The position numbers were made by a program, and so were the translations under genes. Positions 12,969 to 25,164 of a stretch of DNA of 64,000 bases are shown one piece after another. Origin of the DNA: Omphiscola glabra (lineage: Eukaryota; Mollusca; Gastropoda; Lymnaeidae); NCBI GenBank assembly GCA_964017045.1, contig OZ024797.1:18011863-18075862 (forward strand), written 5' to 3'. Below the pieces are notes generated by a model that saw nothing but the letters and a program-made list of their open reading frames with translations, did not search any database and was not told where the DNA came from. Each line of letters opens with the position of its first letter. Position 1 is the first letter of the stretch.

Positions 12969-13114
12969 TTGTAGAGAGTAATCCTAAACTTAACTATTTG
13001 TAAACTCGGGTTGTTATTGTAATCTTTTTAAAATGTTTATTATTGTAATATCACGTTACTATTCATGTTTCAGTCTGATAGGTTTCTATTTAAAGAACTT
13101 GTTAGTACACACAT

Positions 13115-13289
13115 CAGTGGCGTAGCGAGCTTAACTCGCGCCCGGGGCACAATACCTTTTTAGCGCCCCCAATACCTTTTTAGCGGCCCCCCCATTCGAA
13201 AACCATACAATATTATAGTAAAATATACCATTTGGCGCCCCTTTCTGAGTAGCGCCTGGGGCATGATTGCCCCCCTTACTACGCCACTG
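13115..13289. mobile_element. hAT-type MITE (175 bp), TIR CAGTGGCGTAG, 8-bp target duplication ACACACAT
   Basis: The ends are perfect 11-bp inverted repeats CAGTGGCGTAG. ACACACAT is duplicated exactly at 13107-13114 and 13290-13297. The interior is rich in GCGCC/GGCGC and CCCCC. It has no coding capacity and sits about 140 bp from the SPIN-like copy. Confidence 0.88.
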
Positions 13290-13297
13290 ACACACAT

Positions 13298-14078
13298 CTG
13301 AAATGGCATCCTTTTTTTTTTTTTTTTTTAGTGAGTTCAAGATGTCAAAACGATTTTGTGATATTTTTACGCACCCCTTTAAGTTTCATTGTAAGACATT
13401 GCCTCTTGTCCTCTACGGCAACAACGGAAAGTCAGTCTACTTAAAATGTATACATGTGATTATGTTCATGACCAAGAATTTTAAACCGTGTATCACCTCA
13501 CCTACGCACAACTGGACTTATCTGGGATATTTATGACAGACGTTTTATTTTAAGCCCTCGCTGTGTTTCAGTCGGTGAGATAAAACTTTGAAAAAGATGA
13601 CCGAACTTCGGAGGTAAATATCCACGAAGTGTCACGTTAATAAAATTTATGATACGGATAAGTTCAAGGTCATGTCAGGTTGTTGTCATGGCTACGTTAA
13701 CTCAAAAAAATATTTTTTTTTTAAATATATATATTTTACTTTTTTCTTTTTCAACCATGGTTCACAGAACATTCGTGCATGTCCATGGAAAAAAGATGCC
13801 ACTGCCGCAAAAACTCTTATCAACTCATAACACGGGGATACGCCTCTGTATCACGTGGCTTACTTTGTTGTTTGTTCATTTGAATGTTTTCTCGGGAAGT
13901 TTAAGATGGTTGCTCATTTTATTTATTTTTTTGTCACCGTTCGAACCTTAGTTATTTTAAATAACATACAAGAAGTGTCTTTTTTTTTTTAAAGTGTTTA
14001 TTTTTATTTCTAGCCCCGCGGTTTGCGAAACTTATTATTCGATTTTCACCGGTCCACCGATTAAAAAGAAAAAGAAAA
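13298..14078. other. Non-coding, no gene recognised
   Basis: Contains poly-T runs at 13311-13329 and 13980. The frame at 13649-13951 is low complexity and not recognised. Confidence 0.5.
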
Positions 14079-15215
14079 GATGTTGTTAAAAGCCACCAAG
14101 CACCAGTGTAGACATAATGCATGAACATGTTGTTAAAAGCCACCAAGCACCAGTGTAGACATAATGCATGAAGATGTTGTTAAAAGCCACCAAGCACCAG
14201 TGTAGACATAATGCATGAACATGTTGTTAAAAGCCACCAAGCACCAGTGTAGACATAATGCATGAAGATGTTATTAAAAGCCACCAAGCACCAGTGTAGA
14301 CATAATGCATGAAGATGTTGTTAAAAGCCACCAAGCACCAGTGTAGACATAATGAATGAACATGTTGTTAAAAGCCACCAAGCACCAGTGTAGACATAAT
14401 GCATGAACATGTTATTAAAAGCCACCAAGCATCAGTGTAGACATAATGCACGAAGATGTTGTTAAAAGCCACCAAGCACCAGTGTAGACATAATGCATGA
14501 ACATGTTGTTAAAAGCCACCAAGCACCAGTGTAGACATAATGCATGAACATGTTGTTAAAAGCCACCAAGCACCAGTGTAGACATAATGCATGAACATGT
14601 TGTTAAAAGCCACCAAGCACCAGTGTAGACATAATGCATGAAGATGTTGTTAAAAGCCACCAAGCACCAGTGTAGACATAATGCATGAACATGTTGTTAA
14701 AAGCCACCAAGCACCAGTGTAGACATAATGCATGAACATGTTGTTAAAAGCCACCAAGCACCAGTGTAGACATAATGCATGAACATGTTGTTAAAAGCCA
14801 CCAAGCACCAGTGTAGACATAATGCATGAAGATGTTGTTAAAAGCCACCAAGCACCAGTGTAGATATAATGAATGAACATGTTGTTAAAAGCCACCAAGC
14901 ACCAGTGTAGATATAATGCATGAACATGTTGTTAAAAGCCACCAAGCACCAGTGTAGACATAATGCATGAACATGTTGTTAAAAGCCACCAAGCACCAGT
15001 GTAGACATAATGCATGAACATGTTGTTAAAAGCCACCAAGCACCAGTGTAGATATAATGCATGAACATGTTGTTAAAAGCCACCAAGCACCAGTGTAGAT
15101 ATAATGCATGAACATGTTGTTAAAAGCCACCAAGCACCAGTGTAGACATAATGCATGAACATGTTGTTAAAAGCCACCAAGCACCAGTGTAGACATAATG
15201 CATGAACATGTTGTT
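14079..15215. repeat. 47-bp minisatellite, about 24 copies
   Basis: Units contain AAAAGCCACCAAGCACCAGT, then GTAGACATAATGCATGAACA, then TGTTGTT. Variation is limited to a few sites (AACATG/AAGATG, GACATA/GATATA, GCATG/GAATG). The GATATA variant is confined to 14,850-15,110, showing local expansion. Confidence 0.97.
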
Positions 15216-15649
15216 TTATATTGACTTCCGGAATAAAACAAATGGATAATTTAATCATAGGTAAACAATTGTTTCTTCCGTGTAAAGGGGGGTTAATGAG
15301 GGGTGCCATATTGGATCTCTGAAAGAAGGGCGCGCGCTATTCAGTCGCTACATAAGACGCCCCGCACCCACTAGGTACCACGTGACACACGGGCGCCCAG
15401 ATTTATTCCAGCAAACGAGCTGATCTATGAAGTAGGTTTGACTTAAGATTGCCCCCCCCCCCACAGTCTTGCCCCCCTGAGAAGGGATTAACAGATTACC
15501 TCGGCGACTTAAGCTACGACCGGAGCTCGCTGTTAATCTCCTTGTTATTTCTAATAGCGACGTTTGTGTTTCTGGTTGGATTAACTCCAACGTTAAGACG
15601 GCTAATTTGTCGTGTGTGTTACAGCTAGTACGTGTCACGTCATGGGCGG
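15216..15649. other. Non-coding spacer
   Basis: Nothing recognisable apart from a poly-C run at about 15,453-15,462. Confidence 0.5.
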
Positions 15650-16075
15650 TGGGGGAGGTAAGAGAGAATGGGAGAGAAGGAGAGGGGTTTAAGGAGTGGT
15701 GAAATGAGAGATTGTGGAGTGGGGGAAGGAGGGACGAAGTGGAAAGAGGGGAAGATAGGAGGAAGGGAGGGGAAAGAAAGAGAAAGAGAGGTAGGGGAGA
15801 GAGAAGCTGGAATTAGTGAGATGGGAAGATAGAGGGAGGAATGGGAAATAAAAGGGAGGATAGGTGGGATAGAGGGAAGAAAGAGTGAAGAGAGAAGGGA
15901 TGAAGTGGAGAGAAATAAAGTAGAGAGGATAGGAAGAGCGTAGAGGTGTGACACGAACATTAAGGGAGAGATGGAAAGAAGAATAGAGATAGAGAGGAGA
16001 GATGTGCATGTGAGAGACATTTGTAGAGAGTACAGAGATGAGAAGTGTAGAGGGCAAAGAAAGCATAAGCCATTG
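15650..16075 (+). repeat. Polypurine (G/A) tract, about 400 bp
   Basis: The + strand is almost wholly G and A (GGGAGAGA-, GGAAAGAAAGAG-like), with short interruptions. The reverse frames of 126-129 codons rich in S, L, P and F are products of this bias, not genes. Confidence 0.9.
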
Positions 16076-16086
16076 CAATTTTTTTT

Positions 16087-16500
16087 GGTATATTCACAGT
16101 GCTAACTAACATTGACAAGTGACTCTGTCTCATCATGTTGGTCTATTCACAGTGCTAACTAACATTGACAAGTGACTCTGTCTAATCATGTTGGTCTATT
16201 CACATAACATTGACAAGTGACTCTGTCTCATCATGTTGGTCTATTCACAGTGCTAACTAACATTGACAAGTGACTCTGTCTCATCATGTTGGTCTATTCA
16301 CAGTGCTAACTAACATTGACAAGTGACTCTGTCTCATCATGTTGGTCTATTCACAGTGCTAACTAACATTGACAAGTGACTCTGTCTCATCATGTTGGTC
16401 TATTCACAGTGCTAACTAACATTGACAAGTGACTCTGTCTAATCATGTTGGTCTATTCACATAACATTGACAAGTGACTCTGTCTCATCATGTTGGTCTA
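16087..16500. repeat. 53-bp minisatellite, about 8 copies, two with an internal deletion
   Basis: Units contain TGGTCTATTCACAGTGCTAA and CATTGACAAGTGACTCTGTC. Copies at about 16,195 and 16,450 share the same internal deletion (CACATAACATTG) and also follow copies reading TCTAATCATG, so that pair was duplicated as a block. Confidence 0.95.
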
Positions 16501-16579
16501 CATTTGACGATATAATTGAGTCGAGTATTTCAGTCAGTCTTTCATATGTTCGCAACTCTCCACATTTTGTGGCATAAGA

Positions 16580-16766
16580 CAGAGGCGTAGCTAAGGGGGG
16601 CAGGCGGGGACAGATGTCCCCGAGTGCCAGACTAGTTAGGGGCGCCAAAATGTGCTTTGATATTATTTTATTGATTGAAATAATGGGCTGGAGATTTGAA
16701 AAAAATAAAAGGGCGCTTTAAAATGAATCTTGTCCCCGGGCGCCAAACCCTGTAGCTACGCCTCTG
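16580..16766. mobile_element. hAT-type MITE (187 bp), TIR CAGAGGCGTAGCTA
   Basis: There is a perfect 14-bp inverted repeat CAGAGGCGTAGCTA at both ends. GGCGCC blocks lie near the ends, as in the 13115-13289 copy, so it belongs to the same superfamily group. No convincing target duplication is left. Confidence 0.75.
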
Positions 16767-17173
16767 ACACGAAATCTTTTTTGTAATTTCTACACAAAAA
16801 AATAATGTCTAGCTTTAAATGTCTTTGTTGGCTACATCAATAGGAACTAACTTCTCAAAAGTTTTTGCTATTTGTTTTGTTTTGTTCTGTATCTCCTTGT
16901 CTAGCGTTCTGGTCACGGCTCACATTTAAACACTTCACCTGGGCAGACGCAGGACAATACAGGTATGATCGGATCTACCTGCTTTGTGCTATTAATGGAT
17001 TAAATTCACCTGATTACTGGCTAGACTGGTCAGGGTAAGTTTAAGGGCCAGCACCTTATTCACAAGGCCAACCTAATGACCTCAGTAGTAAGACGATTGC
17101 CTACAGTGCATTTGTAGATGATAAGATGGTACGGTATCAGAATTGACCACTTCAAATAAATTAATTTGCCCAA
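16767..17173. other. Non-coding spacer
   Basis: No gene or repeat recognised. Confidence 0.5.
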
Positions 17174-19083
17174 TCATATAATCTCCACAATCTAAGCGTA
17201 TGATCTCCACTAGTCGCATATGATGTTCACTACCCAAGCATATGATCTCCACTAGTCGCATATGATGTCCACTACCCAAGCATATGATCTCCACTACCCA
17301 AGCATATGATCTCCACTAGTCGCATATGATCTCCACTACCCAAGCATATGATCTCCACTACCCAAGCATATGATCTCCACTACCCAAGCATATGATCTCC
17401 ACTACCCAAGCATATGATCTCCACTACCCAAGCATATGATCTCCACTACCCAAGCATATGATGTCCACTACCCAAGCATATGATCTCCACTACCCAAGCA
17501 TATGATGTCCACTACCCAAGCATATGATGTCCACTACCCAAGCATATGATCTCCACTACCCAAGCATATGATGTCCACTACCCAAGCATATGATCTCCAC
17601 TACCCAAGCATATGATGTCCACTACCCAAGCATATGATCTCCACTACCCAACCATATGATCTCCACTACCCAAGCATATGATGTCCACTACCCAAGCATA
17701 TGATCTCCACTAGTCGCATATGATGTCCACTACCCAAGCATATGATCTCCACTAGTCGCATATGATCTCCACTACCCAAGCATATGATCTCCACTACCCA
17801 AGCATTTGATCTCCACTACCCAAGCATTTGATCTCCCCTACCCAAGCATATGATCTCCCCTACCCAAGCATATGATCTCCACTACCCAAGCATTTGATCT
17901 CCCCTACCCAAGCATTTGATCTCCACTACCCAAGCATTTGATCTCCCCTACCCAAGCATATGATCTCCACTACCCAAGCATTTGATCTCCACTACCCAAG
18001 CATTTGATCTCCCCTACCCAAGCATATGATCTCCCCTACCCAAGCATATGATCTCCCCTACCCAAGCATTTGATCTCCACTACCCAAGCATTTGATCTCC
18101 ACTACCCAAGCATATGATCTCCCCTACCCAAGCATATGATCTCCACTACCCAAGCATTTGATCTCCACTACCCAAGCATTTGATCTCCACTACCCAAGCA
18201 TTTGATCTCCCCTACCCAAGCATATGATCTCCCCTACCCAAGCATTTGATCTCCACTACCCAAGCATTTGTTCTCCCCTACCCAAGCATATGATCTCCCC
18301 TACCCAAGCATATGATCTCCACTACCCAAGCATATGATCTCCCCTACCCAAGCATATGATCTCCACTACCCAAGCATATGATCTCCCCTACCCAAGCATA
18401 TGATCTCCACTACCCAAGCATTTGATCTCCCCTACCCAAGCATATGATCTCCACTACCCAAGCATATGATCTCCACTACCCAAGCATATGATCTCCCCTA
18501 CCCAAGCATATGATCTCCCCTACCCAAGCATATGATCTCCACTACCCAAGCATATGATCTTCACTACCCAAGCATTTCATCTCCCCTACCCAAGCATATG
18601 ATCTCCTTATACCCAAGCATATGATCTCCACTAGTCGCATATGATCTTTACTACCCAAGCAAATGATCTCTACTACCCAAGCATATGATCTCCACTACCC
18701 AAGCATATGATCTCCACTAGTCGCATATGATCTCCACTACCCAAGCATATGATCTCCACTACCCAAGCATATGATCTCCACTACCCAAGCATATGATCTG
18801 CACTTCCCAAGCATATGATCTCCACTACCCAAGCATATGATCTCCACTACCCAAGCATATGATCTCCACTACCCAAGCATTTGATCTCCACTACCCAAGC
18901 ATTTGATCTCCACTACCCAAGCATATGATCTCCACTACCCAAGCATATGATCTCCACTACCCAAGCATATGATCTCCACTAGTCGCATATGATCTCCACT
19001 ACCCAAGCATATGATCTCCACTACCCAAGCATATGATCTCCACTTCCCAAGCATATGATCTCCACTACCCAAGCATATGATCT
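17174..19083. repeat. 22-bp minisatellite, about 87 copies (1.9 kb)
   Basis: The unit is CCACTACCCAAGCATATGAT plus CT. Variants are zoned: a 20-bp ACTAGTCGCATATG form at both edges, TGATGTCC in the left third, and CATTTG with CCCCTAC in the middle (about 17,800-18,600). This is typical of local unequal exchange. Confidence 0.97.
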
Positions 19084-19185
19084 CGATTACTAACTAAAAC
19101 AAAGCATGAAGCAGGTATTATTGACCAGATGACTGTAGTTTTTGACCAGATGACTTTAGTTATTGACCAGACGGTGACCAGAAAT

Positions 19186-19372
19186 ACGCGCACATGACAA
19201 ACGCGCACAGAAAATTCCGCAAAGACATAGCTGCGCACAGGAAAACCGCGCACACCGACAGTATGCGCACACAGAAAACAGCGCAAACCGACAAATGCGG
19301 ACACCGAAAATTCCGCACACGGACAGTTGCGAACGTTGAATATAGCGAACACATACATTTGCGCACAATTGT
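19186..19372. repeat. GCGCACA-type degenerate ~16-bp repeat, about 12 copies
   Basis: Degenerate units of 14-17 bp start GCGCACA, GCGCAAA, GCGGACA or GCGAACA, followed by A-rich GAAAATTCC or GACAAAT segments. CpG content is high against a very AT-rich neighbourhood. Confidence 0.8.
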
Positions 19373-19379
19373 AATCGTA

Positions 19380-19976
19380 CAATGTAATTATAATTTCATT
19401 AAAGAGTTGAAAAGGTTGTAGTTGGTTGTCAGCTTAAAAGTCGGCAATTATAAGGATAATAAGTGGCTAGGATTAGAAATAATTATTAAAGAATCATTTT
19501 AAAGACGAATTATTAAAACAATAATTGGGTCATCTCATTTACTTTACGATTTTTAAAATTAAAACTATACACAAATACAATAATATTAGTAATTATATGG
19601 GTAACAATAGATTTATTGCAGCAAAAGTTAAATTTCTATGTGGCAAAGATTAATGTTTTTTATTAATATTTTATTGACAGTAATTCTCCTTTAAAAGATA
19701 TTTAAATACCGGGTATTAAAAATATTACTGATGTAAGTATAAGTTATTATGAGTATAAGGCGAGTCAAGAGTCTGATAACGGTATGGAAAATATTACTTT
19801 TAAATTAAAATTATTAAATTATAGTCACAATAGGCAAAATGACGCCTGTAGGCAATGAACGTTTGTTTATATTATCCATTCCATTAACACTTAGTACGTA
19901 GGCCTGGCCTATATAGTACAACTATATCATCGTAATGAATATTAAAATTACCGGGTATAATTTAAAATAATCGGTA
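19380..19976. other. AT-rich non-coding spacer
   Basis: Very AT-rich with ACCGGGTATTAAA-like motifs near 19,708 and 19,950. No gene is seen. Confidence 0.55.
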
Positions 19977-20151
19977 AATGTTGAGAGATATCACCGCGTT
20001 TTTTACCATGGCTGCCAACTTGATTGCAGTGAACCGTAAAATTAAGAATAAAATGTTTAAAAATAATGTAAAAATTTCCTAAATGTATCCCTAAACCTAA
20101 CCTGAACCCAAATGTATCCTTAACGAAGTCACGATGATATCTCTCAACATT
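19977..20151. mobile_element. Candidate small MITE (175 bp) with ~17-bp terminal inverted repeats
   Basis: AATGTTGAGAGATATCA starts the element, and its reverse complement TGATATCTCTCAACATT ends it. The interior is AT-rich with CCCTAAACCTAACC. It has no coding capacity, and target duplication and superfamily are undetermined. Confidence 0.6.
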
Positions 20152-21402
20152 AGCCAAATAATCGTCTTAGTATCTAACTACGCCTATTTTAGTTTTATTA
20201 ATGATAATTATAGTTTAAAAGAATAATCTTCCTACTCCTAGTACTAACTAAGCCTAATTGGGTTTCATTATATTATCGTTTAAAATAACGGCCTTAGCCT
20301 TAAGTTGTAGCTTATAAAATGCTCTATACTTAGAGTCTATGCAGATAATACGAATATCAAATACTCCCTACATTAATTTAAAAAATAATATTAGCCTATT
20401 ACTACTATGATTTACATTTAGTAAACTCAAGTTGTTTTTCAGTGACATGTATTTAGTCCTACTATTAAGTTAATTAAGTAGCCTACTGTTTTTATTATTG
20501 TAAATTTGTTGGTTACTTTCTCAGTGCTGCTGAGTGCTAAACTAAATTAGTTGTTTTTTTTACTAAGTCTTTTAACATAATCTATGGTTATGAATAATAT
20601 AATTATGATTGTGAGTGTAAAAAATGGAAGGACTCATTCCCTCCTCCAGTCCTTTCTCTTTCCCTTACTTTCTCCTCCTTCTCGCTCTTCTTTTCTATCT
20701 CTCTCCCCCTCTCTCTCTCTCACTCTCTCTCTCTCTCTCTACAATTGAAAGTCTTTCATTCATTCAGCCCTGACCAGAGAATGGGTCAAACTATCCAACT
20801 AATCCACAATTGTAGATTGTGCTATTACAGACAAGGGCGTGTGACACAATCAGCTGTGTGCCATCACTCAGGGGTGTGTAGATAGACAGATAGGAAAATG
20901 ATGATTGGGGCGAATGGAGAAGATTTGTATCACGTGACGTGGTCGGGATAGCGATGAGCTGGGAAACAAATGTAAAAGAAAAATTCGCCACCCCAAGCTG
21001 TCAGGGGCGACAAGATATTTACGACATACTCAGCATCTGTGTGATTATCTCCCCTTACTATCTGATTGCCGACATGCGATTCAGGTCATCATGAATGAAT
21101 GTGTTACTATTTTTAGAATCAGCTTATTATTATGAGGACCTCCGGTCTGTATAGAACATTGAGTATGTTATCTCAGGACCCCAGGTCTGTATGTGATAGT
21201 GAGTTTCCTGGATATCAGAATATATGTGGATGGATAGAATTATATTTATCGTAGGTCCACATCCATCAGAAACGTGGGGACCACTTCATTCAATAAAGGT
21301 TTTGCATTCATTGGCGGAAAACTATTAATATAACGTGCTGTTGAGAGATTGGCCAAACGGAATGCCCGGATATTTACTGAAATACAGTTGTTAGTAGTAA
21401 TA
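20152..21402. other. Non-coding spacer with CT-rich tract
   Basis: AT-rich to about 20,630, then a C/T-only tract with a CT microsatellite at 20,636-20,742. The remainder is unique and unrecognised. Confidence 0.55.
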
Positions 21403-21410
21403 CTTTAGGA

Positions 21411-22018
21411 CAGAGGTCCCCAAACGGATTTGTCTCGTAGACCACTTGCCATGTTTTTTGGTTTAGGGTAGACCTCCTGCTTGCCTGATAATGATTTTTT
21501 GCGAATTCTTTAACTTCAAATGTATTTTTGACAGCCGGTATAATGCTACTCACTTTGACAGCCTGTATAATGCTACTCACTTTGACAGCCGGTATAGTGC
21601 TACTCACTTTGACAGCCGGCATAGTGCTACTCACTTTAAAAGATTAAATTTATATTCATATATCAGAAAATATACCTAATAACTTAAATTGTAATATGAT
21701 TGTTCATCACGTTTCATGGACATTTATGCTTTTGAAATTTTAATTCATAGGTACTTTTATAATTTTTGTAGGAAGATATATTATGTCTTTATATTATAAG
21801 GTATTATTATGTAAGTAAATATGTATTATCCATGTTTGTGGATTATTCCATTCATGGAATGCAAAAATAGAAGTCACGACCTGGTTACATGAAATCCACT
21901 ATCATTGACCCCCAGTTTCATTTCATGGACCTTTTAATTTTTTTCTCGCTGACATGGACCCCTTTGCAAGTTGTCGTCAACCCCTGGGGGTCGATATAGA
22001 CCACTTTGGGAATATCTG
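21411..22018. mobile_element. hAT-like element remnant (608 bp) with an internal 27-bp tandem repeat
   Basis: The ends are CAGAGGTCCCCAAA and, from the other side, CAGATATTCCCAAA. The flanking octamers CTTTAGGA (21403-21410) and CTATTGGA (22019-22026) match at 6 of 8 positions, consistent with a decayed 8-bp target duplication. Paired GTAGACCAC/ATAGACCAC and TGGACC blocks recur inside. About four copies of a 27-bp unit (ACTCACTTTGACAGCC...) lie at 21,535-21,640. No transposase coding remains. Confidence 0.65.
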
Positions 22019-22026
22019 CTATTGGA

Positions 22027-24977
22027 GAAATTTTTTCCAGCGTTCTTAAAATAGGGACATGACGTATTGCGCTGTGACGTTTCAGGGCCCGAGACACACC
22101 ATAACCTATGATCTTTGACCTACAGTGTTAGTGATCAGTCACTTGAATATAAGGTGATTTGCGGTTTGATGGAGAGATTGGTGCTGTCGTACATTCAAAA
22201 CTCTGCCAAGCACATCAAAATCTAGGGTCACGTCGTAGTCTGGGGACACATCGAAATCTGCCAAATGTTCGCTTTACAATATGCTATATATATAGTAACT
22301 AGTAATTTTGATACAATTTAACAGCGCCCGGGGGAACGAGCATATCTTCTGGGTACAGTTTGCATTGATGATTAAAACAAATGGCATCAGCCTCCACCAC
22401 TCGAATTATTTAAACCAAAGCAACATTATGAATCGTCTGGTAACTTAAGTTTATAGGTAGAGGTTCGATTCTCAGTTTTTTTGTTGTAAACTTGGCAATT
22501 GGTTTTGATCTAATTTAAAAACAATACTACTAACAGCATTTTTAACTTTGACAAATTACTTTTGTGTGAATGTTTGAACAATTTGTTCTCTTTTTAAAGA
22601 TAAAAAACTTCTGTCCACTTGCATCTCCATCTTGTGTGAGGACGAAGCGCTATTTTCGTGTTTACACACGTGACATTTTCATATTTGTCGTCAGTGGTCA
22701 CCAAGTGAACGGCATGGAGGCGGGTTGACCCTATCGCTCAGATGACCCTGGTTGACCGCGGCTGCTTCAGTGAGTTGGGGGGGGGGGGTAGGGTGGGTGC
22801 GCTCAGATACACTTTTTAAATCCTTTAAGTTAACTTCACTTTTGCTCCTTTCTGGCCGAAAACATCTTCAGACGGCCTATTGACCCACTTCCCGTTAACC
22901 TATTGAGCTGTAACTTAGAACATAGACTCGTTGGCGTTGACAACAATTACATTAAACTTTCAGCCCCACCAAACCCCCCAAAAATCAGTTTACTTGTTTT
23001 TTTTCAAGAGGAAGATGAAATGAATTATGATGACATTGATTTAACGAAATAAACTTACTGATTACTGAGCTAAATGAGATTATTTTTTAAAATGATTTCA
23101 CAAGTGAATTTGGTGCGTAATATTCTCTTTTGATTTTCTGAAATAGTTGGTCAAATAAATTTACAGTGTAAAAGCGGGTGGGGGGCATTAGAATATTAAT
23201 CTTGTTAAGGGCGTGAAAAGAAATGTACGGTTGCGGGCCTTTTTTTTTTTTTGGTTGGTGGGGGAGGGAGGGGGTGAGAAAGTACTAATTGGGATTCTTA
23301 TAAAGCACGTTACTTGTAAGAAAGTTTTGTCAAATTCCCCCCCCCCCCAACCCACCCATCCCCCATTGCTCGATATTATCTTTTTATAAAGGATTTATAC
23401 GAAAATTTGTTTTTAGGGGTAATTTAATGAATAACGGCTGCGGTGGTCGCTAAAATTAGCGTGGCGGACCGCGATCATGGCTGACCGCAGTCATGGCTGA
23501 CCGCTATCGTGGTTTTCCGCTATCGTGGCTGACTGAGCTCATTTCTCCGTTAAAAAAAAAAAGATTTAAAACGCACTAAAACGTAAAAAAAAATAATTGA
23601 CAATTTCTTAAAATTCATCACGCAAATAATTTTGTGCAGAAAATATTTTTCAAAAATTAATAAAAATAAATAAATTCGTCTACATTCAAGTCCTTTGGCT
23701 TGATAGAATGCTCATCTACATTTCTACGGTCTTTCGTTTTTTCCACTTCAGTGCGTTTTAACTCGTCTTTGACAGAAGGTCTTTTAAAAAACCTTATTTT
23801 TTTTATTTTTTTTTAACAAGTTGGTCTCGAACTCTCCGGTCCAACAAGTTGACCTTGAACTATTTTGTGAAGATTCGTTCTTTAAAATTATCGTAACTAA
23901 TTTTAGTTGCTATTTTTTAAAAATAAAAAACAAATTTTTTTTTTCTGTGAGTGATTTTTCTTTACTCATCCCATAACCCAGAGTTTATTTTTTGCTCCAA
24001 TCATTATCTGCTCGGAAACCAGAATTGCAGATGTAATTTTCACAGCGCGGTGGTGGAGAAATAGGTAGACTCGTGATGGATGTGCCCTCGGGGCCCGGAG
24101 CTCGACTGAGATGAAAAGGTGCGAGGCTCATTACGACAGACTCGTGGCGCCAAATTCTTGCCCTCTCAACGCCTCCTCCGCCAGGGATTAATCCTGATCT
24201 GCTGCCGGTCGAGGAGAAGCAAATTTTGAATTTGTTAAAAAAAAAATATTTTTTAAAACTTTCCTATACAGACCCAGTCTACAGAAGTGTTGACATTTTT
24301 CATGACTTTTAGTACTTCTGAGTTGGGGCCACGAGATAACTGCACTAGAAACAGTTTCTTGGCAACATTATTATTATTAATATACGTTTTTTTATAGCGT
24401 AGTACCCCAAACTAGGGCTGGGCTCACAACGCTGTGCATACAATTTAACAAATATAATCATGAACTTTAACATTAACATACATTAATTAAATAAATTTTA
24501 AAAAAGGTGTTTCGCCCAACCATTCCATAACTTTTTAAATGTCAAGCCATGGACGGCACCCAGCAGTATCGTCTATCGGTCAGTGGGGGAATCAGTCAGG
24601 ATAGTAGAGTTTAAAGAGATGAGTTTTGAGTGCAGTTTTGTGTAAAAAAAAATTAACCTGTATTAGTATCATTATCATCAAAATCGCCATAAGTAACATT
24701 ATATTTTTTCATAATTATTAATTTTTATTATTATTTAAAAACGTTGGAACACGATGAATGAAGTATTGGGGGGGGGGGGGAGGAGTCAAGGGTCAGGGTG
24801 GTGAGATTGCTTTTTTTAAAGATCAAAGAGTTGATGTCAATATGTCCGCACTGTGTGACCGGCCGACAAGAGATTGGAAAACATGGTTAGTCATGCGTGA
24901 TGAACTGTCTCATGGCGTGCGGAAAACGTAAACAAAACTATGGAGAAACCAAAATATTTTGACTCGGGTGACTTTAC
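22027..24977. other. Non-coding, no gene recognised
   Basis: Homopolymer runs (G at 22,780; C at 23,338; G at 24,767) lie in otherwise unique sequence. A short cluster of GGCTGACCGC/CGCTATCGTGG repeats lies at 23,440-23,540. A GC-richer block at 24,040-24,230 stands out from its AT-rich flanks and could be a conserved non-coding element. Confidence 0.5.
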
Positions 24978-25101
24978 ATAACTGTTATGTAACTGTCATA
25001 CAACTGCCATGTAACTGTCATACAAATGTCATGTAAATGTCAAACAACTGTCATGTAAATGTCAAACAACTGTCATGTAACTGTAGCACAACTGTCATGT
25101 A
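24978..25101. repeat. Short tandem repeat, ACTGTCATGTAA-type
   Basis: About eight copies of a 15-16-bp motif alternate between CATGTAA and CATACAA or CAAACAA endings. Confidence 0.8.
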
Positions 25102-25164
25102 TTAAGTTTTTTAAAAAAGTCTGTACACATTATAAATAATCCTTTTTTATATTCATGCTTAACA

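Noticed and set aside
17174..19083. CRISPR array
   Set aside because: Copies are directly contiguous without unique spacers and the setting is eukaryotic; the same holds for every other array here.
22455..22475. tRNA or SINE B box (GGTTCGATTCTC)
   Set aside because: No A box or cloverleaf was found at the expected distance upstream.
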